Source: an uncultured Bacteroidales bacterium
Lineage (GTDB): Bacteria > Bacteroidota > Bacteroidia > Bacteroidales > P3
Assembly: GCA_944320465.1 (NCBI GenBank)
Contig: CALUHO010000022.1
Span: 1 to 49,375, forward strand
DNA length: 49,375 nucleotides
Direction: 5' to 3'
In this document: positions 27,445 through 34,857 of the stretch, piece after piece
Layout: each line of letters begins with the position of its first letter
How positions within the stretch are numbered: the stretch's first letter is position 1
Program-made: the position numbers and the translations under genes
Notes under the pieces: generated by a model
Told to the model about the DNA's origin: nothing
Databases searched by the model: none
The model's input: only the letters and a program-made list of their open reading frames with translations

Positions 27445-28575
27445 TCAAGTCCTCGTACACATGGGAGAGGGGCACAGATGCCGGTATAGGCATCGAACAC
27501 ACTTCCCTTTGTTCCTGAGCACTTTCCACGCATAGTTCTCGTTCTCTTCCGCCTTTACTATCTGATGCAAGAAGGAATCCATGTCTCCCAGCGGAGGTTT
27601 TCCCAGATGAGAATGGACCTTCCCGTCCGGCATCACAACCAATTTCCCGTAATAATGCGTGTTCAAAACATCATGAGCGAACACAATCCGCTTGGAAACC
27701 CGGCTCGACAGCAATTCCTCGCGGGTCAAAAATACGTTTTCTTCAAGGAAATCCCTATTCTTACCCGTGAATAGCGGCACAAAACGGACATGGGGCAGTC
27801 CTTCCGCGAATCTTGACGCTGCTTCTAATCCTGCCGTATTCTTGACAAAGAAAACATGCTCCTCGTCCATGCCGTAATCTTCCAAACCTGCCGCACCCTC
27901 TATTTGCACATCGTGAAGAATCTCTACCCCGAAGCCCCGTCCTCTTGCCCAGCCCGCCAAAAGTCCCGCCTCCGATGCCCTGACCGACAGGCTCAGCCGT
28001 TTTTCCCAAGGAGAAAGCCTATCCATCAGCATTCCTGCCCTCGGATAGTGCGCCATATCGGAAAACAACAGGCGAACCGAACACTGGCGAAATGGATACA
28101 GTTTTTCCAAATATGGCAGCAAACGTTCCACCGGCAAATATTCCGGGCTTCTAAAGGGATATTCCGCTTGGAGCTGGAATTGCCCTTCCCAGCCGTTTCC
28201 TCCCATGTAGAACAAAACAGATGTCAAGTCAAGCAGAAACTCGTCCATCATGAAATCGGATTTGCCCTTTCTGCCCCTTTGCAAGCAAAGGAGCGGCGGC
28301 AAGGAGACCGTTTTCCGAATACCGGCTTCCCGAAGCACGCCCAAATGCCGGTTTTCCACTTGGCAGAGGAAATCACGATCCGCCTCGTCCATATCTTCAT
28401 CGTCAATGTCAACAGAATAAAAGTTGGAAAAGTCTAAAAGACGATGCGACAAGTCCGACAAAAAAGGCGTCAGCACAAATTCATACGATTGGTAATTCTT
28501 CGCATTGTACAACAGCTCGAACGCATCCTTCGTCCACAGGAAAGTGTCCGGATATAATGTCAAGTTCTTCTTCAT
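27445..28575 (-). CDS. Pseudo-radical-SAM protein, GG-Bacteroidales peptide system
   Basis: 376 residues starting MKKNLTLYPDTFLWTKDAFE. It has the look of the radical SAM/SPASM partner proteins that lack the CxxxCxxC cluster motif (the family I know as pseudo-rSAM, GG-Bacteroidales system): no such motif is present, but the C-terminus retains CVRCLYRHLCPSPMC, a SPASM-like cysteine cluster. Members are encoded next to a true radical SAM maturase and a GG-leader precursor; their role is unproven, perhaps binding or presenting the peptide. It begins 62 bp after the radical SAM gene and is followed by the TolC-like gene. Confidence 0.8.
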   Translation of the reverse strand: MKKNLTLYPDTFLWTKDAFELLYNAKNYQSYEFVLTPFLSDLSHRLLDFSNFYSVDIDDEDMDEADRDFLCQVENRHLGVLREAGIRKTVSLPPLLCLQRGRKGKSDFMMDEFLLDLTSVLFYMGGNGWEGQFQLQAEYPFRSPEYLPVERLLPYLEKLYPFRQCSVRLLFSDMAHYPRAGMLMDRLSPWEKRLSLSVRASEAGLLAGWARGRGFGVEILHDVQIEGAAGLEDYGMDEEHVFFVKNTAGLEAASRFAEGLPHVRFVPLFTGKNRDFLEENVFLTREELLSSRVSKRIVFAHDVLNTHYYGKLVVMPDGKVHSHLGKPPLGDMDSFLHQIVKAEENENYAWKVLRNKGKCVRCLYRHLCPSPMCTRT

Positions 28576-28637
28576 GCAGGCATCTTTTTCTCTTCCTGTC
28601 GATACTCTTGTTTCGATAAGCTAGTCCGTTTTCTCTA

Positions 28638-29879
28638 TCATTCCACCACGACCTCCTGCATCAATTTCAGATACAAGGCGGGATCGCCCACAAGACACGA
28701 AAGGCAGGAGGATTCGTACCTTCGAAAATCCTCCGCATTCATGAATGCCCGGCAAACGGGAGATTCCCCTTGCATGCCCTCGATGTAATACAAGCATTGC
28801 CCACAGCCTTTCCGCAAAGAGCAAGCGGAACACTGGTGTTCCATCTTGTCTAAACAGGCATTGTATTGCTTGGCTATTTCCGCCTCGTCCAGATGCAAAC
28901 CTTCTTCCGATACCGTTCCGCAAGAAAAAACATGATTTATCCTCTCGCAGGGAAGCAGCTTGCCGTTCACCGCCACGAACATTTTCTTAGAAAAAGGAGT
29001 GCAGGTGCCTGTCGGCAGACGGCCATCCTCTGTCTCCTCCTTCAGCAAGTCAGCTGGCCGGAAATAGAAGTTTCCGCTGTAACTGCGCAAATAAGACCAC
29101 AAACTCTGTATTGCCGGAACTTCCAAAAGCATTTCCTTGGACAAAGCCTTACAGTTCCCAGACCCTTGCAGGCTTTGCTGCTTGTTCCGGTATGTCTTTT
29201 CAAAAAGGTCCTTCTTGTCTTCCCGCACCCCGGAATTATTAAGTTCTGCTATCGTCCCTGTCTTTCCAAAAATCTCTTTAAGATACTTCCGGATTCCTCC
29301 CACCGAATTCCTGTCGTGCAACACCGAGTTGAAGCTGACATTGCGCTCATAGAAATCCGGATACCGTTCCCGCAGCAAGCTTATGTTCTTGACCACTTTC
29401 CCGAACGATGCCCGCCCGTCCTTGCGCACCTGGTAGCTACTGGCATAGGAATCCCCATCTATGCTTATCAATAGGCGGAAGCCTTTCTCCACAAGGTAAT
29501 CCATCTCCTTGTCCAAACAGACCGCATTCGTGGTCATCGAATACCGGAACCTCCTCCCTGCCGGGGACTGTTCCATGTAGTCCACCACTTGGCAGATCAG
29601 TGGCATGTTGAGCAAAGGTTCTCCCCCGTAGAAGCTAATGAACGTATGCGGATTGGAAGAAACGGACTCATTGCTGTTCCACAGTCCGGTCAAGAAATCC
29701 AGCAGCTTCTCTATCTGGCCGAACCGCAGGTACTTGGATTGCCGTTCATCGTACCATTCGTACATCTCCCCGTAGCCGCAGTACCGGCAAGACAGGTTGC
29801 AATCGTCCATCACTTCCAACGTCAGCTGCCGCAGCTCTATCAGGTTCCGCCTTACCTCTTCCTTGTCTATCCGACGCAT
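28638..29879 (-). CDS. Radical SAM/SPASM peptide maturase (GG-Bacteroidales type)
   Basis: 413 residues. The [4Fe-4S] motif is CNLSCRYC (Cys 27, 31, 34) in LEVMDDCNLSCRYCGYGEMY; SAM-binding features FISFYGGEPLL and the strand FRLLISIDGDS follow. The C-terminal SPASM domain has CTPFSKK, PCERI, CSACSLRKGCGQC and further cysteines for auxiliary clusters. Such enzymes make thioether or carbon-carbon crosslinks on ribosomal peptides. The adjacent pseudo-rSAM and the GG-leader precursor about 2.7 kb upstream point to that precursor as the substrate (inference). Its start follows the GLPGLI gene by 16 bp. Confidence 0.88.
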   Translation of the reverse strand: MRRIDKEEVRRNLIELRQLTLEVMDDCNLSCRYCGYGEMYEWYDERQSKYLRFGQIEKLLDFLTGLWNSNESVSSNPHTFISFYGGEPLLNMPLICQVVDYMEQSPAGRRFRYSMTTNAVCLDKEMDYLVEKGFRLLISIDGDSYASSYQVRKDGRASFGKVVKNISLLRERYPDFYERNVSFNSVLHDRNSVGGIRKYLKEIFGKTGTIAELNNSGVREDKKDLFEKTYRNKQQSLQGSGNCKALSKEMLLEVPAIQSLWSYLRSYSGNFYFRPADLLKEETEDGRLPTGTCTPFSKKMFVAVNGKLLPCERINHVFSCGTVSEEGLHLDEAEIAKQYNACLDKMEHQCSACSLRKGCGQCLYYIEGMQGESPVCRAFMNAEDFRRYESSCLSCLVGDPALYLKLMQEVVVE

Positions 29880-29895
29880 CTCTCCTCCTTTCCGG

Positions 29896-30774
29896 CTATT
29901 CCCGCTCTATCGGGTCGTAATAGTAATAATTCTTTATCGAAAATTCGCGCTCGTCCGCTTCTCGGTATCCTCGCGAATCCGACTTGTCTGGGAATACCAC
30001 CTTCTTCCCCCCAATTTTCACCACAAAACAGAATGGTTTGGAAAACATATCGGCAATGATTTTCCTAGCCTGTTCGCGACTGCATTTTTGCAGCACGAAT
30101 TCCTTTTCATAGATAGGCCTCTTCCCTTTCTCTATGCCCGTTGCCTCCCAGCTGTAATCCCCGGCTGTGTCCGCCGCTTTCAATATCAAGCCCGGAAGCC
30201 CGCAGAACTTGTACGACCCGGCATCCACCGGCAAAGAGGCGCAATACCAAGCTTCATACACCCTCCCCTTGAACTCGGTGCGTGCTTTCTGGCTGGGATA
30301 CCTAGCACGTCCGCTGTTTCAGGCAACAGTTGCCAAGAAAACATAGCCGGACTTTCTTCGTATCGCAGGATTATCCTCTCGGAAAGCTTCGATAAACCGT
30401 AAACGACTTCTTATCCTTTCGGATATATAATTCCATCGGATACACGCCTTCCGTGATATTGGGTATCGCGTCCGCCCCTTCGACCACCATCTTCCTGCAG
30501 GAATCTTCATGCAACGAAAATATAAGACTATAATCGTTTTGGAATGCACTCCCTATATTCACAACCCGTTCGCCTTCATACCGTGCCTCATGGCTTTCAT
30601 CCCAGAAAGACATCTTGTAGCGTACCTGCAAATATGCCGTATCCAACACCGCCTCTTTCGGCTTTACAGACTGCACAGACGGATAATACGGCTGCGCAAG
30701 CGAACAGAACGGACAAAAGCCTAACAGAAAGCAATCAAGAATCTTCCAACTACTCCTCTATTAATCCTGATCAT
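29896..30774 (-). pseudogene. GLPGLI-family protein, broken by frameshifts
   Basis: Recognised from KFCGLPGLILKAADTAGDYS, the signature naming this Bacteroidetes family of secreted proteins of unknown function. The coding sequence must change frame at three places: in the signal peptide (MIRINRGVVGRFLIAF to LLGFCPFCSLAQPYYP, near 30720), after FTVYRSFPRG (near 30372, to ILRYEESPAMFSWQLLPETA) and after ADVLG (near 30300, to YPSQKARTEFKGRVYEAW). Pieces in order give a full-length protein ending YYYYDPIERE. Either the gene is decaying or the assembly has indels here. It lies between the S41 peptidase and the radical SAM gene. Confidence 0.75.
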
Positions 30775-30848
30775 CGATGAATCAATTCGAGGAAATCCCT
30801 CCTCCGGGTCGTGCAATCGGACACGCTGCAACCCAAGCATATCCTACG

Positions 30849-32411
30849 CTATTCCAAGGGCAAAGCCCGCGCCATCCGGAAAAGGCGGTCATAGCGGGCA
30901 AGCCACGCCTTGGAATACAGGCTTCCCTGCTGGATGCCCAATCCCCGCAGACGCAAGTCGTTGACTTCCATCTCCACCGGAAGCATCAGGCGGTTGTTCA
31001 TCAAGTCCTCCACCGAGCATGGCGCGTTAATCTCCACGCAATCCGCCATCCTGAAGACAATCTTTGAATACGGAAGCTTGAACTCGAAAGGCGCCAAGCC
31101 AGCCCCCCCGATGAACCCGTTGGGATAGCCCATCGTGAGGAAGCAATCGGGGAACTTGTTCAAATGGCTCAGCATGGCCAAGGTGGACGAGAAGCACATC
31201 CCGTCGAAAAGCACGATGATCTTCCCCCCGAAATCCAGGCTCTGACGGCTCCGCTCTATCCTGAGCGTGTCCGACAAAAGGAATACCGGCGTATCAGGCA
31301 AAAACGGGAAAACAGTGTCCTTGATTTTCCCTTCGTATTCATCCCACAGACACCCTGCCCTGTTCGGGGTCTTCAGGAATCCCTCCGTCAACGAGCTCTT
31401 CTCCACCGCCAAAGAAACCGGAACGTCCAAATCCCTGTCCATCAACAACGACAACAGCCCATGCCAGGCCGCATCGTCCCCGCCATCGTTCCCCCGCACA
31501 TCCACTATCACCTTTTCTACCGGCTGACGCCGTATCCGGGACAGCTTCCGCTTGTAATAAGACAAATACCGGGTGTCCATCGAGGGCATCCGGACATACA
31601 GCAAGCCGTCCTCCTTGAAATAATACACTAAAGGCATCTCCTCATCGTCCGTGGCATTGCCGAAAATGTATCCCTTGCTTGTCCCCTCCCGCTCGACACG
31701 GAGAGTATCCCCGGGAGATGGCGATAGCAGGAGTCCCTTGTCATAGAACAGATACGGAGAATACAGCTCGCCCTCCTCCGCGCTGTACATCATCATGGAA
31801 AAGCCGCTGTCCGCCAATCCTTTCCGGCTTTCCCCTACCGGTTTCCCATCCACCGCAAGCACTTCCGTACCCGGGAACAATGCCCAGTAATTCCCGCCGG
31901 AAAGCAACATCAGGTAATCCGACATGTAGAAACGTCCGTTTATCCATCTCCCCTCCACATAAGAACGCATCCTGCTCCTATACCCCCCGAAGCTGTTCCG
32001 CAGAGCCCTCCTCACGCTCACCGTGGAGCGAAGCATCTCGTAACGCTCCTTGGCTTCCAAATCATCATGTTCCAGCCAATACGTCCCATAGGGATCTTCG
32101 ACGGACATATGCGGGTCGTGGAATCGAGACAATATCTTTGAAACCAATGCATAGCATTCCAGATAGTCCTCCACTGAATCCGCCTGGCATAAATACTGCG
32201 CCTTGATTTCGTCAAAATCCAGGCCGTACAAGGCTGCACGGATATCCACGTTCAGATTGGTCTGTTCGATCAGGTCGAAAAGGTACTCGATGTCCTGCCT
32301 GTACCCGTTGCCGACTCCCTCTTGTCCTGTGTTCCCATCGGCCAGCAAGCAAACGGGAGAAAACAAGAACATCGCCGCCGATGCCAATATTGCAAATCTA
32401 CGCTTTTTCAT
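30849..32411 (-). CDS. Secreted S41-family peptidase
   Basis: 520 residues with a signal peptide (MKKRRFAILASAAMFLFSPVC). The C-terminal-processing-peptidase core shows VEKVIVDVRGNDGGDDAAW and the nucleophile region GGKIIVLFDGMCFSSTLAM, with GYPNGFIGGAGL after it. The PDZ-like middle includes NYWALFPGTEVLAVDGKPVG. S41 enzymes cut peptides in the periplasm. In this setting it might trim the exported peptide or leader, but that is inference. It follows the precursor gene by about 150 bp, in the same direction. Confidence 0.85.
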   Translation of the reverse strand: MKKRRFAILASAAMFLFSPVCLLADGNTGQEGVGNGYRQDIEYLFDLIEQTNLNVDIRAALYGLDFDEIKAQYLCQADSVEDYLECYALVSKILSRFHDPHMSVEDPYGTYWLEHDDLEAKERYEMLRSTVSVRRALRNSFGGYRSRMRSYVEGRWINGRFYMSDYLMLLSGGNYWALFPGTEVLAVDGKPVGESRKGLADSGFSMMMYSAEEGELYSPYLFYDKGLLLSPSPGDTLRVEREGTSKGYIFGNATDDEEMPLVYYFKEDGLLYVRMPSMDTRYLSYYKRKLSRIRRQPVEKVIVDVRGNDGGDDAAWHGLLSLLMDRDLDVPVSLAVEKSSLTEGFLKTPNRAGCLWDEYEGKIKDTVFPFLPDTPVFLLSDTLRIERSRQSLDFGGKIIVLFDGMCFSSTLAMLSHLNKFPDCFLTMGYPNGFIGGAGLAPFEFKLPYSKIVFRMADCVEINAPCSVEDLMNNRLMLPVEMEVNDLRLRGLGIQQGSLYSKAWLARYDRLFRMARALPLE

Positions 32412-32561
32412 CTTGAGCCTCCATTCTTTTTTTTGAATTCGTAATGCTTCTCTAAAAACAATTGCAAATCATCTTTCTTTCGCATGAGAATACATCGAAC
32501 AACAATATCTTTTCGCCTTTCGATTTTTCAATAATCCTCTTCATCTTCTTACTTTTTTCAA

Positions 32562-32810
32562 TTAAAAAATGGGGTCTGTTCCCCCTGGCCACTTAAAAGT
32601 ACCGCCACAGTAATGAAGCGTCATACAATATATTACATAACCTCCTTTACACTTATTATTTCTCTTTAACGGTGCATTATTGCACACTATGAAAATCGGA
32701 CAACGTTCATCACCTCCTTTAATATTCACCAATCCTATCTCATCAATAGGAACGACTCCCGACAAAGCACTACAGCCTGCAGATGCTTCTATCACTTTCA
32801 TTTTCGTCAT
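32562..32810 (-). CDS. GG-leader RiPP precursor peptide, Cys-rich core
   Basis: 82 residues. Leader residues 1-33 end in PIDEIGLVNIKGG, a double-glycine site of the sort cut by C39 exporter peptidases. The 49-residue core has five cysteines (37, 43, 54, 62, 68) and several Gly-Gly pairs (56-57, 69-70, 76-77). A second ATG at codon 4 is possible. The stop codon overlaps a GGGG/CCCC hairpin followed by a T-run on the minus strand, so the gene may end in its own terminator. It lies between the HlyD-like gene and the S41 peptidase gene. Confidence 0.75.
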   Translation of the reverse strand: MTKMKVIEASAGCSALSGVVPIDEIGLVNIKGGDERCPIFIVCNNAPLKRNNKCKGGYVIYCMTLHYCGGTFKWPGGTDPIF

Positions 32811-32868
32811 CTACTTAAAATTCATGTGCAACAAAATAAAGAAACCTCTCCGTCAAAGCCTACCGCTA

Positions 32869-32908
32869 AGAGCCAGAAGAAAAAGGATAAATAAAGGCAT
32901 CTGGCTCT
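32869..32908 (-). promoter_or_regulatory. Hairpin between the leader ORF and the precursor
   Basis: Arms agagccaga (32869-32877) and tctggctct (32900-32908) with a 22-base loop. On the minus strand the hairpin starts inside the stop codon of the 26-codon ORF, placing it where translation of that ORF could affect folding. Confidence 0.45.
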
Positions 32909-32987
32909 ACCGTGCTTGCGGCAGGCAGATGCAGGACAAGTCGTTCTTCCCGATAAAGGCTAAAATTCTGTTGATACTCCGTTTCAT
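32907..32987 (-). CDS. 26-codon ORF with strong Shine-Dalgarno, possible leader peptide
   Basis: Translates to MKRSINRILAFIGKNDLSCI followed by CLPQAR. AAAAGGAGGTGCGG stands directly before the ATG, an unusually strong ribosome-binding site for this phylum. It lies between the promoter at 33036-33066 and the precursor gene, and a hairpin starts at its stop codon. It may be a regulatory leader peptide, or a short peptide of the locus with two cysteines near its end. Confidence 0.45.
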   Translation of the reverse strand: MKRSINRILAFIGKNDLSCICLPQAR

Positions 32988-33035
32988 TCCGCACCTCCTT
33001 TTCAAGGTTGCTACACGAATTTGCTCCGTCAACCG

Positions 33036-33066
33036 TAAAGGTAACAAATTTTCCCGAAATGGCAAA
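33036..33066 (-). promoter_or_regulatory. Bacteroidetes-type promoter for the precursor transcript
   Basis: On the minus strand: TTTG (33063-33066), 19 bp, TACCTTTA (33036-33043; consensus TAnnTTTG with one mismatch). It is positioned to start a transcript covering the small ORF, the precursor and probably the S41 peptidase and later genes, so the precursor may not depend on the sigma-54 promoter far upstream. Confidence 0.6.
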
Positions 33067-33254
33067 ACTTCAACAAACAAAAAAACTTACAAAGGTAGAG
33101 TCAACCAGCAAGGGCAGAGTACCAGCAAATCAATTTTGCAAAAAGGAACTTGAAAAGTCCTTCTCTTTGGGATGCGTCAAACTGCATCCGCCTTTCGCAA
33201 ACGGGAAGAACACCTGCGGGAATATCGCCCTGAAACGATGCTCTTCTTTCCCTC

Positions 33255-34589
33255 TCACCGCCTCAGGGCAGACTTGATGGGGGCGAGGAGGCGGTCGAGG
33301 AGACTCAGGTCTCCGGTCACGATCTCCGCCGTACCCGGCATCTCCTGCATGAAATCCAGGCGTTTCCCGTAATTGGACACCAGGCTGTCCGGCAAAGATA
33401 TCTCCACCATCAGGGACATCCCATCCTCCTCCTTCACCGGCACCGCCGAAATGCCGGCAACACGCCCCTTCACCATGCCGTATTCCATGTACGGGTAGGC
33501 ATCGAACTTGACATGGACCTCCTGCCCCGCCTTCACCTTGCCCGCCCCCTGCATGGGCAGCTTCACCCGGCCCGACATCCGCACTTCCCCATCCGGCACC
33601 ACGCTCAACAGCACGTCGCCCGCCGATACCTGCTGGTTCGCCTGCCAGTACCCCGATAAGGCCACCCGCCCCGCCACCGGCGCGATGCACAGGTATTCCT
33701 GCCGCCACGCCTCCAACTGCGCCTGCCATCCCCCCCACGCCCCACCCAAGGCCGCCTCCAAGGCCTGCCGCCTGTCCCGCTCCTCCTGCCGCGTCTCCCA
33801 GATGCTCTGCTCCAATTGCGCCACCGACAAGCGGGCGTTGTCCGCCGAGGCCTGCAAGCCCGACAGGCTCTGCCGCAGCTGCAGCACCCCGCTCCGGCTG
33901 TTCTCGTACTCCGCCAGCGAGATGGCTTTCCGGACATACAGCAGGGAATCGGTGGCGAAAAGCCGTTCCTGCACCGCCAGCTGCGCCTCTGCTATCCCTA
34001 TTTGTTCCTGCGCGCTACGGGCTATCTCCCCCTGTATCGATGCCTGCGCTTCCATGGCCTTCACTTTCTGCGCGTGATAGGCGTTCTCTTGAAAAAAAAC
34101 GTAATCGTCCGCCGCCTTGATCATGGCCTGCCAGGCCGTCTGCAGCGAACCCAGCTCCAAGCCTGCCGGGCATCCCCCGGACGGAAGGCTGTCCGTCCTC
34201 CCCTCGCAGAAGCCGCGCCATCCCTCCGCCCATGACCGCGCACGCTCCACATCCCCGTACCGCGCCGGATTCCATAGCGACATCAGCACATCCCCCGCCG
34301 CCACGGCCTCCCCCTCGCCCACGAACAGGCTGTCTATCCGCCCCGTCACCCTCGCCGTCACATGCGCCGGAAGATTCCATGTCGTCACCGTGATGGAAGA
34401 ACCCACCACGTCCGGGAACTTCAGCAACGCGCTGCCGGCCACCATGACCGCCACCACCAAGCCCGTCACCGTGATGCCCCAGCGCACGATCCAGCGCGGC
34501 GGCCTGCCGAATATTTCCTGCACCGCCGGGCTGCGCAGCTCCACCGGAGGTTCATTCCGCTTCTTCCCGTCTTTCTTAGACTCTTCCAT
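33255..34589 (-). CDS. HlyD-family adaptor of the C39 exporter
   Basis: 444 residues: cytoplasmic start, one transmembrane helix (about 35-56, VRWGITVTGLVVAVMVAGSA), lipoyl half (ARVTGRIDSLFVGEGEAV), helical hairpin (about 130-260), second lipoyl half (CIAPVAGRVALSGYWQANQQ) and beta-barrel (VKFDAYPYMEYGMVKGRVAG). This is the type that partners peptide-exporting ABC proteins and a TolC duct. It lies 268 bp after the C39 exporter gene, the spacer being mostly the palindromic repeat. Confidence 0.9.
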   Translation of the reverse strand: MEESKKDGKKRNEPPVELRSPAVQEIFGRPPRWIVRWGITVTGLVVAVMVAGSALLKFPDVVGSSITVTTWNLPAHVTARVTGRIDSLFVGEGEAVAAGDVLMSLWNPARYGDVERARSWAEGWRGFCEGRTDSLPSGGCPAGLELGSLQTAWQAMIKAADDYVFFQENAYHAQKVKAMEAQASIQGEIARSAQEQIGIAEAQLAVQERLFATDSLLYVRKAISLAEYENSRSGVLQLRQSLSGLQASADNARLSVAQLEQSIWETRQEERDRRQALEAALGGAWGGWQAQLEAWRQEYLCIAPVAGRVALSGYWQANQQVSAGDVLLSVVPDGEVRMSGRVKLPMQGAGKVKAGQEVHVKFDAYPYMEYGMVKGRVAGISAVPVKEEDGMSLMVEISLPDSLVSNYGKRLDFMQEMPGTAEIVTGDLSLLDRLLAPIKSALRR

Positions 34590-34730
34590 AAACGTTTTCT
34601 TTTAAATGACTGTCCGCAAGCTGAGGAAAACAAAGCCGCCAACACTTTTTCCGGCAAGAAAACGCTTTGCATGAGCTTCCTCGTGCCTCCTTCCCCATAC
34701 CCACAAAACAACCTCACGGCAAATCCTACA

Positions 34731-34854
34731 GGCGGCGCGCCGGAACGGGCTGACGCGAGGCATCAGCCCGCCGGTTAAGACGGGAGCGTACGCCTTGCAC
34801 ATGACCGCCCAGCCAAGGCCTGCAATGAAGGATGCCCCGTTATCACGCGCCGCC
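34731..34854. repeat. Full copy of the GC-rich palindromic repeat
   Basis: Arms ggcggcgcgccggaacggg (34731-34749) and ccccgttatcacgcgccgcc (34835-34854); the core includes gggagcgtac as at 23751-23874. It lies 3 bp after the stop codon of the C39 exporter gene. Confidence 0.75.
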
Positions 34855-34857
34855 CGC

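Noticed and set aside
32680..33153. 157-codon plus-strand frame over the precursor region
   Set aside because: Basic, low-complexity translation that crosses the promoter and both small genes on the other strand; no family features.
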